Positions 15,007 through 23,228 of a DNA stretch of 46,090 nucleotides are shown in pieces. The notes under the pieces were generated by a model. That model was not told the DNA's origin and did no database searches. It was given only the letters and a program-made list of their open reading frames with translations. How positions within the stretch are numbered: position 1 is the stretch's first letter; every line of letters begins with the position of its first letter. Source of the DNA: a virus. The position numbers and the translations under genes were made by a program. The DNA is taken from the IMG/VR virus record IMGVR_UViG_3300008450_000069, positions 1 through 46,090 of that record. One strand, written 5' to 3'.

Positions 15007-15342
15007 ATGAACTTAGAATACGACGACGGTCGAATAACTTGCGAGCACTGCGGTAAGCGAGACTTCCCAGAAGTAGGTATGAGCTGGTGCGACTGTCGGT
15101 ACGAACGAGGCTGTCCACAAGAACGCTCAGCGGAGCCGACGTACACGTTTGAGCGCAGCTACGCACAACCCGTAAATACGACGCTGGAGTTTGCTTTCAT
15201 TCAGCACCAAACCGATAAAGCCTGGCTGTTAGCTTTCAACACGCCGCACGGCTTAGCTGAACGCTGGGTGCCTAAGTCGCAATGTAGCATCGCGGGCAAG
15301 ACAGTTACACTGCCCGCCTGGCTGGCGCTAAAGATTGTGTAA
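15007..15342 (+). CDS. small zinc-finger-like protein, 111 aa
   Basis: The N-terminus has four or more metal-ligand cysteines in the pattern CEHCG...CDC...GC (residues 12-36), typical of a zinc ribbon. The rest is beta-rich. It ends a compact run of small genes; the following intergenic region carries a weak TATTAT promoter-like element (15361-15366). A nucleic-acid or protein contact role is likely but unproven. Confidence 0.6.
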   Translation: MNLEYDDGRITCEHCGKRDFPEVGMSWCDCRYERGCPQERSAEPTYTFERSYAQPVNTTLEFAFIQHQTDKAWLLAFNTPHGLAERWVPKSQCSIAGKTVTLPAWLALKIV

Positions 15343-15390
15343 CTAACAACCGCTTAGCGATATTATAAAATCTTTAAACGGGAGGTGATA

Positions 15391-16344
15391 ATGATAAGCC
15401 AGCAAATAAACTTAGTTAAAGGCGAAGAAGTGCTACGTTACACGCCTTTAGTAAACCTTAGAGCTATACAGGAGTTACTGCAATTCAAAGGCTATAAACT
15501 GTTATGTCAAGGTATTTCAGGCAAAGTAGTATATTTATCCGTAGTAGACGGCAAATTCTGGATACGCTCTGGTAACGCATCAGACGTAGAACCTACAGTG
15601 CGAACTGACCATCGAACAAATCGCATTACTTTATCAGTGCCTAAAAAGTGGTTGCAGCTTGATAAAGCAAAGCCGAGTACAAAAACCAAAGTGCTGAAGC
15701 TACAAGCAAGTGGTTTTGAACCCACGTTCCATACCGTAGGTACAACAGCTAAGGAACTGCAATACCAACTGAACCTGGGTAATACCTGCTTAATACTGCA
15801 CGACTTTGACTTAACAACTGTGCGCGGCATATATGTGCACTTTAAAGTCGATTGCTTTGAAATAAAAACCGGCGGAAGCTCTGAGCTGACGCCGCATGTT
15901 TACCACAATAACGGCAGCCTTTGGGTGCCAAAAGATTTTATAACCAACGAGGAAACAACGATGGACTTAGTATCAGTAGTTATGGCAGCAGAGCTGTACG
16001 CAGTAGAAGTAGAATTCGCTAAAGGAGGTGCACGCTACACCTACAAATCTGCCTCGGCACACAACGTAGGCGACAAAGTTGTAGTGGATAGCCCAGCCAA
16101 TGGCCTGGTAGTAGTGACTGTTACTGGCTGCTCTAAAGGCCTGGACACTAACACTGATAAGTTCCCTGCTTATAAGTGGGTAGTAAGCGCAATCGACTTA
16201 AGCGAATACAACAGGCTGCGCGACATGGAGCGTAACATGCTTGAAAAAGCTAAAGCTAAAAAGCGCCTGGAGCAAGCTCGTGCGCAGTTAGAAGAGCTGG
16301 GTGTTACTCCTGAAGAACTGATTGCAATGGTTAAAGGAGAGTAA
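15391..16344 (+). CDS. hypothetical protein, 317 aa, possibly with an internal restart
   Basis: The ATG at 15391 follows a strong GGGAGGTGATA. The N-terminal 190 residues are beta-rich, with two similar halves (SVPKKWLQL near residue 85 and WVPKDFITN near 185 end each half). The C-terminal part (residues 191-317) has a compact beta domain (HNVGDKVVVDSPANGLVVVT; PAYKWVVSAIDLSEY) then a coiled coil. GAGGAAACAACG precedes an in-frame ATG at 15961, so a 127-aa C-terminal product could also be made. The function is unknown. Confidence 0.62.
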   Translation: MISQQINLVKGEEVLRYTPLVNLRAIQELLQFKGYKLLCQGISGKVVYLSVVDGKFWIRSGNASDVEPTVRTDHRTNRITLSVPKKWLQLDKAKPSTKTKVLKLQASGFEPTFHTVGTTAKELQYQLNLGNTCLILHDFDLTTVRGIYVHFKVDCFEIKTGGSSELTPHVYHNNGSLWVPKDFITNEETTMDLVSVVMAAELYAVEVEFAKGGARYTYKSASAHNVGDKVVVDSPANGLVVVTVTGCSKGLDTNTDKFPAYKWVVSAIDLSEYNRLRDMERNMLEKAKAKKRLEQARAQLEELGVTPEELIAMVKGE

Positions 16345-16345
16345 C

Positions 16346-16669
16346 ATGGATTTATTCGTTGTAATAGGACTTAGCGCCCTTACCATTTTACTTATTATGC
16401 GGCACACTAAAATGCTACGCATCACTAAGTTGCTGGACAAGTACCAGGACTGGTACACTTACGACCAGTCCGCATCGCTGCACGGCAATATTAAGATGGC
16501 TGAACAAGCTATGGAAGTCTTAAAGATGTGTCAAGCCCGTAAGCCGGACCGTGTGTTATATGCCGACGTGCATCGCTTGTATGAGCTCGGGTTCACTTAC
16601 GACATCGATATTAGCTTAGGAGCTAATATTACACGGCTTCACGCAATTATTGCGGTATTAAAAAGTTAG
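16346..16669 (+). CDS. membrane-anchored small protein, 107 aa
   Basis: The start at 16346 has AAAGGAG upstream. One transmembrane helix (LFVVIGLSALTILLIMR, residues 2-18) is followed by a soluble helical domain. It is probably an inner-membrane protein facing the cytoplasm. Unknown function; superinfection exclusion or membrane takeover are possibilities only. Confidence 0.6.
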   Translation: MDLFVVIGLSALTILLIMRHTKMLRITKLLDKYQDWYTYDQSASLHGNIKMAEQAMEVLKMCQARKPDRVLYADVHRLYELGFTYDIDISLGANITRLHAIIAVLKS

Positions 16670-16678
16670 TTTGCTGTA

Positions 16679-16714
16679 TTTACACATGAATCTAAACGAC
16701 ATAAAATTAGATTC
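16679..16714 (+). promoter_or_regulatory. early promoter with perfect inverted-repeat operator
   Basis: TTTACA (16679-16684), 17-bp spacer, TAAAAT (16702-16707). GAATCTAA (16688-16695) and TTAGATTC (16707-16714) are a perfect 8-bp inverted repeat that overlaps the -10. It drives the 164-aa gene, which ends at a strong terminator: an isolated, regulated transcription unit. Confidence 0.75.
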
Positions 16715-16738
16715 TCAACCCAACTGGAGATATAAATC

Positions 16739-17233
16739 ATGGCTATCAAAAAAGTGTTCGCCCCAATCCTGGCAATCATGGAATCAAACCTGTCTGCTTC
16801 TGTTGCTGACATTATTGACCAAGTTCGTGCTGTTACCAGCGCTAAAACTGGTGGCGGTGGTGGTAAAGCGACTAACTTCTTCCGCAATGAAGAAGGTGTT
16901 GTTACTGCCGTTAAGTGTTACGCTTTCAATAAATGGATGGACCCACGCTTAGTGCCGTTTGGTACTAAAGCCAACACGCCTACTGGTCTGAACACCATGT
17001 GTAAAGCCGGCGTAAGCGTATGGACTCAAGCCCAGGCTGCCTTTAAGAAAGGTAAAGATGCTGTTGTTGCCGACCTGCTGGCCAACAAAATCACCAGCGA
17101 CGAAGCGCAAGCTAAGATTGCTGACCTGGAAGCTGCCCGTGTACTGGTGCCTGAACTGCCAGCCGATATTCAGGGCTTTGACACCCTGGAAGACTGTCAG
17201 AACAACAGCCTGGTTAACGGCTTATCTGCGTAA
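16739..17233 (+). CDS. early protein, 164 aa, paralogue of the 169-aa protein at 13552
   Basis: Own promoter, GGAGAT ribosome site and own terminator make this a monocistronic, probably highly expressed gene. N-terminal helices, a flexible GGGGG linker (about residue 38), a beta-rich core (VVTAVKCYAFNKWMDP), then the shared block TGLNTMCKAGVSVWTQA and a helical acidic C-terminus. It differs from the paralogue in the N-terminal third. Codon choice is visibly more uniform (many GCT/CTG) than in neighbours, consistent with high expression. Function unknown. Confidence 0.75.
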   Translation: MAIKKVFAPILAIMESNLSASVADIIDQVRAVTSAKTGGGGGKATNFFRNEEGVVTAVKCYAFNKWMDPRLVPFGTKANTPTGLNTMCKAGVSVWTQAQAAFKKGKDAVVADLLANKITSDEAQAKIADLEAARVLVPELPADIQGFDTLEDCQNNSLVNGLSA

Positions 17234-17239
17234 CCGACT

Positions 17240-17270
17240 AGCCGGTGCTTAACAGCATCGGCTTTTCTTT
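17240..17270 (+). terminator. strong rho-independent terminator
   Basis: AGCCGGTGCT (17240-17249) pairs with AGCATCGGCT (17254-17263) with one G-U pair and a TAAC loop, followed by TTTCTTT. It lies 6 bases after the stop of the 164-aa gene. Confidence 0.88.
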
Positions 17271-17288
17271 ACATACAGGTGTAACATT

Positions 17289-17840
17289 ATGGAGCTCCGA
17301 GAAGCCCTTAAGTTCTACCCGTCTTTCACACAGGAAGACATAGCCGTGCTCACAGGGCTACCTATCCACGCAGTACGCCGCAGCCTGGCTGAAGCCGGTC
17401 ACGAGTTAACTCAGCGGCTGACACCGCCATGGCGTACTGAGATATTAGTTACGACCGAAGGACTGGCTTTGCCACAAGCAGCTAAGATGCACAGTACTTT
17501 ACCTTCAGTCATTCACTACGCTCGCTATCACGGTGTGCATAAAACAGTAGAGCGTGGCGTAGTTGACCATGCCGAAGTTAAAGCGTTTATTATAGCTAAC
17601 CACAAGCGCATGACACAGGAAGAAATGGCTGCAGAGCTTGGCGTAAGCCAGTCATTAGTTAGCCAACTTAACCCGTACAGACGGCCTGCCGGTAAAGTGC
17701 TGCGCAAGACTCCAGGCGAGTGGGTAGTCATATTGGACTACGCAAAAAAGCACAGCATATTGCAAGCTGCAAAACGTTATAATGTATCACGCACTGCGAT
17801 TCACAAAAGGATAAACAAAGATGCGGCTAAGAGTGATTGA
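17289..17840 (+). CDS. multi-HTH DNA-binding regulator, 183 aa
   Basis: Three helix-turn-helix-like segments are visible: FTQEDIAVLTGLPIHAVRRS (about residues 13-32), MTQEEMAAELGVSQSLVSQL (about 108-127) and SILQAAKRYNVSRTAIHKRI (about 156-175). The middle and last match resolvase/Fis-type recognition helices. It is therefore a good candidate for the protein that reads the inverted-repeat operators or the iteron array. It follows a terminator and has no obvious promoter of its own, so it probably depends on readthrough. DNA binding is well supported; its target is inference. Confidence 0.72.
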   Translation: MELREALKFYPSFTQEDIAVLTGLPIHAVRRSLAEAGHELTQRLTPPWRTEILVTTEGLALPQAAKMHSTLPSVIHYARYHGVHKTVERGVVDHAEVKAFIIANHKRMTQEEMAAELGVSQSLVSQLNPYRRPAGKVLRKTPGEWVVILDYAKKHSILQAAKRYNVSRTAIHKRINKDAAKSD

Positions 17841-18048
17841 CGGCAGCTACAAAGGAAGAGTCTTTGACGTGCCTGACCAATGCTTTAGGTCTGGAGTGTA
17901 CGAAAGGTGCGCGGACTTGCAACCAATGGTACTGTCGGACAAAGATGCACCACTACACTTAGGAACTATAGAAATTAAAAGATTTTGCCTCGTGCTGTCA
18001 AGTAAACATACTTACGTGCTAACGGAGAACCGCAATGTTGAAGGGTAA
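17821..18048 (+). CDS. small basic-strand protein, 75 aa, unknown
   Basis: Starts 20 bases inside the regulator gene. It opens with a short strand pattern (LRVIDGSYKGRVFDV) that resembles the beginning of small KOW/SH3-like proteins; the C-terminus overlaps the next gene by 14 bp. First of three small genes that overlap one another. Function unknown. Confidence 0.55.
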   Translation: MRLRVIDGSYKGRVFDVPDQCFRSGVYERCADLQPMVLSDKDAPLHLGTIEIKRFCLVLSSKHTYVLTENRNVEG

Positions 18049-18259
18049 ATACATTGGACTAATACCGCAGTTACGTGGTAAAACTGCGCTTCTACGAGCT
18101 GACAGGTACGCTTTTCTGCATAAAAACAATTCTATCTTTATAGAAGCGCAATTTGATGACTTAGACTTAGAACTGCATGGCGTCAATCTAGCGCACAACT
18201 GGCGTACTTTTGAAAAAGAAGACTTTGAAATTATGGAGGGCGAAGATGTTGAAGGGTGA
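18035..18259 (+). CDS. small protein, 74 aa, unknown
   Basis: Starts at 18035 with CGGAG upstream. MLKGKYIGLIPQLRGKTALL is a short beta-type opening, followed by an acidic helix. Its start overlaps the previous gene at the string ATGTTGAAGGGT, and its own end overlaps the next gene at the same string, which suggests duplication of a gene junction. Function unknown. Confidence 0.57.
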   Translation: MLKGKYIGLIPQLRGKTALLRADRYAFLHKNNSIFIEAQFDDLDLELHGVNLAHNWRTFEKEDFEIMEGEDVEG

Positions 18260-18431
18260 AGCAAATACAGTAAGGCTGCTTAGAGACGGCATGTTTCACA
18301 GGCCTTATACCAGTCTACTGACTGAAGAACAAGTGCAGGCTCTGGCTAAAAAGCTCGGCGTTAAAGTAGATACAACAGCATACGCAAGCCTGGAATCAGA
18401 CATCCGTTGCGTTTTCGAGGTAAAACCATGA
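18246..18431 (+). CDS. small protein, 61 aa, unknown
   Basis: Chosen start 18246 has TGGAGGG upstream. MLKGEANTVRLLRDGMF then a helix LLTEEQVQALAKKLGVKVD. Same MLKG opening as the preceding gene but otherwise different. ATGA overlap with the next gene. Confidence 0.55.
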   Translation: MLKGEANTVRLLRDGMFHRPYTSLLTEEQVQALAKKLGVKVDTTAYASLESDIRCVFEVKP

Positions 18432-18604
18432 AAACAGTAGTAATTTGGCCAGTGCCTAAAGTAGACAAAACTCTTGTAGCCAGCACGCCAACAAGCAAAA
18501 GTTCTGAACAGCTACTGCGCGAGTTTGTCAATTACGTAATTGACAACGACTTAAGCAACACGCTTGAAGCAGCGGTACACCAGTTCATCGAGGAAGAGCT
18601 ATGA
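18428..18604 (+). CDS. small protein, 58 aa, unknown
   Basis: The start at 18428 follows CGAGGTAAAACC and is ATGA-coupled to the upstream gene. The C-terminal half is an amphipathic helix (SEQLLREFVNYVIDN, then LEAAVHQFIEEEL). Its stop is again ATGA-coupled to the next gene. Unknown. Confidence 0.55.
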   Translation: MKTVVIWPVPKVDKTLVASTPTSKSSEQLLREFVNYVIDNDLSNTLEAAVHQFIEEEL

Positions 18605-18792
18605 TTGCAGCCTACTTATACTGCGCTGTCTGCGTGGCAGTTTGGCTAGCGCTATCTTACTTCTGGATAGAGCAGATTTGCAAAGGCTACCACCAGATAA
18701 GCCGTAAAATATTTTTTGTGGGCCTGTTATGGCCGCTTGTGCTGGTAGAGCTTACTTTTAAGCTCGCGTTTAAAAAAGGTAGACAACTATGA
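18601..18792 (+). CDS. small membrane protein with two TM helices, 63 aa
   Basis: MIAAYLYCAVCVAVWLALSY (residues 1-20) and IFFVGLLWPLVLVELTFKLA (about residues 38-57) are hydrophobic helices joined by a polar loop; the tail is basic. This hairpin topology is compatible with an inner-membrane protein. Located directly before the replication helicase-primase, ATGA-coupled on both sides. Holin-like size, but lysis genes are elsewhere. Confidence 0.6.
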   Translation: MIAAYLYCAVCVAVWLALSYFWIEQICKGYHQISRKIFFVGLLWPLVLVELTFKLAFKKGRQL

Positions 18793-20990
18793 ATCTACAG
18801 CCGTTTATAGACTTAGGCTGGTACACTGTTCCGCTTGCTGGGTCACTTACCCGCATGGAAAATGGCAAGAAGACATTACCACAGTTTGAGCCTGGTTGGC
18901 AGATTAAGTACGCTGAGCATCGCAACACTAATCCAGCTGCTTTAGGTGGTGTGTTGACCGGCAAGAAGAGTAACATTGTAGCTATTGACTGCGACAATCC
19001 GGCTACTTATGAGCTGTTCCGTTCGCTTGACCCTGACTACGCTGGTGTAGCCATTAGCTTAGGTAAATACGATTTACCTACAGGCACGCTTATCTACGAA
19101 TATGACGAAGAACTGCCAGATGGCTTTAAGCTACACCAGGATAACGGTTTTAGCTTAGACTTTTACAGCAACAGCGGTTTTATATACTTGCCTACAACAG
19201 CTAACAAGAGCAAGCTGATGTGGGAAACTGTTCCTGTTATTAAACCTATGCCAGTGGCTACAAAGCTGCTTATTAAAGAGCTTAGCAAGAAGCAAGTCAC
19301 TAAAGACATGCCTGCTACTCGCAACGTCATTACTGCGCGGTGCTTACAGCCGCTTGTGAAACAATTCGTCGATAGCAAAGAATTCATGCCAGGCTTATTC
19401 AAGATTATAACGCCGCGTGACTTCCGTGAGCTTGACCAATATGTGAAAGACGGCTACTTGCACCCTGACAATGTTCCTGACGGTCGTGGCAGCGAGTATA
19501 TGTCTAAGGTATCTGCAATCCTGGGCGCCGATATTAGCATTGACCACGAGCTGTACACTATGGCAATGTTCCAGATTAATGGTTTGTGGTCTTCGCCTAT
19601 GAATGAAGACATTTTCGACAAAACTATTATGACGCCAATGTTGGAAGGCAAAGCTTCAATCAACGGTACCGCTATTTGGCAGTACAATTCTGACTGGTCT
19701 AAGTACTCATTAGTGCTGAGCTCCAAGCGACAGTCCAGCCTTGAATTAGGTTTTGACGATAAGCGCGGTGCCTACTATGTAGTAGACGTAGCTAACTCGC
19801 ACTACAGAGTGTTTGATAGAGACAGCGAGTTAATGGCGCACATCGAAGCAGCAGCTATCAACGTGCCGAAGCGCAACGAAGTAAAGCAAATGCTGCCGGT
19901 GATTAACGTTATAAGCAAGCCTAACGAAGAATTTGGCTTTGTCGCTGGTACCGACCCAACAGCCAAAGACTTAAACTTGTTCAGACAAACGCCAGAGCTA
20001 AGCGTATTCAATAATCCGGACAGCTACAAGCATTTGTATAACAGGCCTGACACTACTATCAAGTTCCTGGAAACGCTTATACCTGAAGATGCTATGCGCA
20101 ATTATACGCTAAGCTTTGTGAAGCACAAGCTGCGCACGTTTAGTTATTCGCCCGTCATTCTGTACTTCCTGGGTGTGCATGGCTCTGGTAAAGATACGTT
20201 CGTGCAGCTGCTGGAGCAAATCATCGGCTCAGTAGCGCGTCCGACTGTTAAAGAGTTCCTGGAAGTATTCAACAGCTATATGCTAGATAGCTACTTCGTG
20301 CAGCTCGATGAATACGGTAACCAATTGACTCGCCAAGACGAGAAAGAAGAGGCGCTAGGCAAGCTGAAAGCCTATAGCGGTAAGCGTCAAATTCGCGTGC
20401 GGTCTATGCGCACTAACGGCTTTGACTACGAGCACAACGTCACGTTCATAGCTACAGCTAACAAGAACCCGTTGGTGCTTGAAGACGGTGACCGGCGTAT
20501 GGCTATGTTAGCTACTCCTAACAAGCTTGGTGACCAGCAGTGGGTACTTGACGCAGGTGGCGTGTCCAAGGTATACGACCAGATTATGTCTGAAGTTAAA
20601 GACTTCTGTTACTACTTAGCTACTGAAGTACCTGATATAACTAACGCGCAGTACGTGCAACCACCTGAGTCCGCATTCAAGCGCAAAATCATTGCGGACT
20701 CTATGTACGCGGCTCAAAAATTGGCGTATATTCTCAAATGCGGCATGTTTGACTATCTGAAGCAGTTAGCGTTAGAGCACGGCGTTATGAAGATAGAGAA
20801 CGCTATAAACGCCAGGGTTATTTATACTCACGAGCTTGAAGACTTGTACGACGCCATGACAGAATATAAAGGCAACTTTAAAGCTGTTATGCGCGAGCTA
20901 AAAGTATCAGGCGTGGAATTACAAGCAACAACACACAACGGCGAACGCACATACAAGCTAGTCGTTGAAATACCGGAGGAAGTGAAATGA
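18789..20990 (+). CDS. primase-polymerase / SF3 helicase fusion, 733 aa
   Basis: Replication primase and helicase in one chain. The N-terminal archaeo-eukaryotic primase (prim-pol) shows NIVAIDCDNP, with the catalytic Asp pair D67/D69. The C-terminal superfamily 3 (D5/DUF5906-like) helicase has Walker A GVHGSGKDTF (about residues 459-468), Walker B VQLDEYG (about 503-509), motif C TFIATANKNP (about 554-563) and an arginine finger in DRRM. It would prime and unwind at the origin. It heads the replication block, ATGA-overlapped by the 63-aa gene before and the 130-aa gene after. Replaces the T7 gp4-type primase-helicase. Confidence 0.88.
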   Translation: MNLQPFIDLGWYTVPLAGSLTRMENGKKTLPQFEPGWQIKYAEHRNTNPAALGGVLTGKKSNIVAIDCDNPATYELFRSLDPDYAGVAISLGKYDLPTGTLIYEYDEELPDGFKLHQDNGFSLDFYSNSGFIYLPTTANKSKLMWETVPVIKPMPVATKLLIKELSKKQVTKDMPATRNVITARCLQPLVKQFVDSKEFMPGLFKIITPRDFRELDQYVKDGYLHPDNVPDGRGSEYMSKVSAILGADISIDHELYTMAMFQINGLWSSPMNEDIFDKTIMTPMLEGKASINGTAIWQYNSDWSKYSLVLSSKRQSSLELGFDDKRGAYYVVDVANSHYRVFDRDSELMAHIEAAAINVPKRNEVKQMLPVINVISKPNEEFGFVAGTDPTAKDLNLFRQTPELSVFNNPDSYKHLYNRPDTTIKFLETLIPEDAMRNYTLSFVKHKLRTFSYSPVILYFLGVHGSGKDTFVQLLEQIIGSVARPTVKEFLEVFNSYMLDSYFVQLDEYGNQLTRQDEKEEALGKLKAYSGKRQIRVRSMRTNGFDYEHNVTFIATANKNPLVLEDGDRRMAMLATPNKLGDQQWVLDAGGVSKVYDQIMSEVKDFCYYLATEVPDITNAQYVQPPESAFKRKIIADSMYAAQKLAYILKCGMFDYLKQLALEHGVMKIENAINARVIYTHELEDLYDAMTEYKGNFKAVMRELKVSGVELQATTHNGERTYKLVVEIPEEVK

Positions 20991-21379
20991 AGATTATACA
21001 ACTAGTAGTAGAAGACAATTACATTAAAGGTCTAGGCGACGACGGCAAGATGTATGCTTTAGTAAAACAGGCAGCTTCTTTTGGTCGCCACAATAAGTAC
21101 TGGGAGTTAGCAGAAGGACTACCAACTTTAGCAGAGCACGCTAAGGCTTGGTTAGCAAATGAGCCGGCCTCAAAAATAGCAGAGCGTTTACACTACTTTG
21201 CTAACCGCAACAACGCAGCTTTAGCAAAAGACGAGCACATTGGAATAGACACTACTCGCTACACTGTAAAACTAGGCGACGAATATGTTTATGTATTTGT
21301 AAGAACAGACAGTGTAACTATTACAGGAAGTGACGATAGTCAAGCCGAATTACGTCTTATAGGTGACCAATATGTCTAG
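20987..21379 (+). CDS. hypothetical protein, 130 aa
   Basis: ATGA-coupled to the helicase-primase. N-terminal strands (IIQLVVEDNYIKGLGDDGKM), a helical middle (LAEHAKAWLANEPASKIAER) and a beta C-terminus (RYTVKLGDEYVYVFVRTDSV). No family is recognised. Its 8-bp overlap with the Dda-like helicase gene suggests it belongs to the replication unit. Confidence 0.6.
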   Translation: MKIIQLVVEDNYIKGLGDDGKMYALVKQAASFGRHNKYWELAEGLPTLAEHAKAWLANEPASKIAERLHYFANRNNAALAKDEHIGIDTTRYTVKLGDEYVYVFVRTDSVTITGSDDSQAELRLIGDQYV

Positions 21380-22700
21380 CCTTGAAATGTTCAAAGCCTT
21401 TATGGCGGATGCAGAAGCCTGGGATATGTACATCACCGGGCCTGCTGGTACTGGTAAGACTACAGAGTGCGGTGATATATTGCGCTATTGTCATGAAGCT
21501 GGCTTAGAAGCTATTGTGTGCGCCTATACTCACAAAGCCTGTGGTATTCTGCGCAGCAAGCTACCTGCGGGTACTGAAGTGACTACGCTGCACTCGTATC
21601 TAAAGAAGCGGCCGACTATCAACGTCAATGCTAGCAGTAAGAACCATCTTACAAGTAGTGCACAAGCTGGTGAGCCTGATAAAATCAAGCTAATAATCAT
21701 CGATGAGTATTCAATGATTGGCGAGAAAGACTACCTGGACTTGCGCGCACTGCAAGATGAAGACTACGACGGTAATGCTGAAGTTAAAATCTTGTGGTTA
21801 GGTGACCCGTTCCAGTTACCGCCTGTGCAAGACCAGCAAGCAGTTATTCCAAGCGGCGAGTACTGCCTGCGACTGACTGTACAGCGTCGCCGTACTGAAG
21901 ATAACCCGTTGGGTGTAGCGATACAGCAACTAATTAGCTATATCGACAACCCAAAAGCTCAGTGGTCTGCTTTGCCGCAGAGCGCGCAGTTCGTACGCGG
22001 CCAGGACATAGCCAAAGCTTATGCGGAAGACACAGAGACAGACAAAGTCATTTTGTGTTATACGAACAAGGCCGTCCAGGCCAACAATATTTTTGCAGAA
22101 GGTCGGGCCTTTCCTGTCCACAACGACAAACTGTTTTGTCCTAGCACGCAGAAGTATTACACGTTCCTGGGCAATATTGGACGCAATGAGCTTGCCATGA
22201 TTGACAAGCCATTTGGTGAGCCTCTAATGTTTGGAACTAAGTATAAAACTTTGGAATACTTAGTTAAGATGCCAGACATTGAGTTTGCTGAGTTTGAAGA
22301 CGAAGATGGCAATGTGGTTACGCTGGCGTATATCTTTGGGCACTACGACTACAAGCTAATGAAAGACTCGTACTCTGACCAGGCAGCTAAAAGCAACAGC
22401 GCAATTGAGCGTGAGTTCAAAGGCTATAAGCCTGCAGCCTGGGCCAAAGCTAACGACAAGCATCCATTAGCTCGTGCTCGCTCAAAAGCCTGGCGCGACT
22501 TCTTAACGTTTGACGAGTGTGTGCATTGTATTGACTTTAGTCATGCTATGACCGTGCACAAGAGTCAAGGCAGCACGTTCAAACATGTGTACGTAGACAC
22601 GCAAGACTTAGGTCAGCTGGTAAACCAGAACCCTAAGATGTACCTGCGCCTTATGTACGTTGCGCTGTCACGCGCATCTGGCAAAGTAATTACAAACTGA
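21372..22700 (+). CDS. Dda/RecD2-like SF1B helicase, 442 aa
   Basis: ATP-driven 5'-3' type helicase. The ATG at 21372 follows AGGTGACCAAT. Motif I GPAGTGKT (residues 23-30), Ia AYTHKACGILR, II LIIIDEYSMIG, III LWLGDPFQLPPV, IV TVQRRRT, V MTVHKSQGSTF and VI LMYVALSRAS are all present. The T4 Dda homologue helps early replication and strips proteins from DNA. It completes the first replication block before the hairpin-bearing promoter at 22740. Confidence 0.9.
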   Translation: MSSLEMFKAFMADAEAWDMYITGPAGTGKTTECGDILRYCHEAGLEAIVCAYTHKACGILRSKLPAGTEVTTLHSYLKKRPTINVNASSKNHLTSSAQAGEPDKIKLIIIDEYSMIGEKDYLDLRALQDEDYDGNAEVKILWLGDPFQLPPVQDQQAVIPSGEYCLRLTVQRRRTEDNPLGVAIQQLISYIDNPKAQWSALPQSAQFVRGQDIAKAYAEDTETDKVILCYTNKAVQANNIFAEGRAFPVHNDKLFCPSTQKYYTFLGNIGRNELAMIDKPFGEPLMFGTKYKTLEYLVKMPDIEFAEFEDEDGNVVTLAYIFGHYDYKLMKDSYSDQAAKSNSAIEREFKGYKPAAWAKANDKHPLARARSKAWRDFLTFDECVHCIDFSHAMTVHKSQGSTFKHVYVDTQDLGQLVNQNPKMYLRLMYVALSRASGKVITN

Positions 22701-22739
22701 GGTAACGTAAGCCAAGCTTTGACCGGGTAACAAAAGTAG

Positions 22740-22788
22740 TGTACACTCCGTGTTGTTTGGGATATAATAAATCAACATCAACACGGAG
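22740..22788 (+). promoter_or_regulatory. early promoter inside a 10-bp inverted repeat
   Basis: TGTACA (22740-22745), 17-bp spacer, perfect TATAAT (22763-22768). CTCCGTGTTG (22746-22755) and CAACACGGAG (22779-22788) are perfect reverse complements that enclose the -10 and the start point. The right arm ends just before the ribosome site (CGGTAAGC), so the repeat could act as operator or as leader RNA hairpin. It drives the repair genes. Confidence 0.72.
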
Positions 22789-22796
22789 CGGTAAGC

Positions 22797-23228
22797 ATGA
22801 CCCGTATTAATACTATCGACCCTAAGCACTTGTTAGACCAGCACCTGTTTATTGAGTACCGCGAAATCACTCGCGTGGCCAAGTTGGCACGTGGTCCTAA
22901 GCCTGGTGAGAAGTTTCCTCAGCAATACACACTAGGCACAGGCCACGTTACTTTTTTCTACGACAAAGGCACGTTTCTGCAAAATCGCATTGCTTTGCTG
23001 TACAACGAGCTAATTGCCCGCGGCTACAAGCCAACGTTAAAAGTTTATCCTGACCATGCACCTGGCTTACATAAAGACTGGTTCCCATCGCGCGCCGACC
23101 ATGTTATTAACTTGACTCGGCTACAAAGCAAGCAGTGTGAACGTCCTGGCTTCTACAAGCTAAACAGCAAGCCTGCACCTGAAATGCACTATCACACTAT
23201 GTTTGAGGAGCACTACAATGCTTATTGA
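22797..23228 (+). CDS. denV: pyrimidine dimer DNA glycosylase (T4 endonuclease V type), 143 aa
   Basis: It removes UV cyclobutane pyrimidine dimers and nicks the abasic site. The opening MTRIN, the DQHL...EYREITRV string and GTGHVTFFYDKGTFLQNR match T4 DenV. Thr2 (the N-terminal nucleophile after Met removal), Glu23 (catalytic) and Arg22/Arg26-equivalents are present. A late segment with Trp/Tyr (RPGFYKLNSKP) is also kept. Length is close to T4's 138 aa. It is unusual in a 46-kb phage and suggests exposure to sunlight; it is expressed from its own operator-bearing promoter. Confidence 0.9.
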   Translation: MTRINTIDPKHLLDQHLFIEYREITRVAKLARGPKPGEKFPQQYTLGTGHVTFFYDKGTFLQNRIALLYNELIARGYKPTLKVYPDHAPGLHKDWFPSRADHVINLTRLQSKQCERPGFYKLNSKPAPEMHYHTMFEEHYNAY

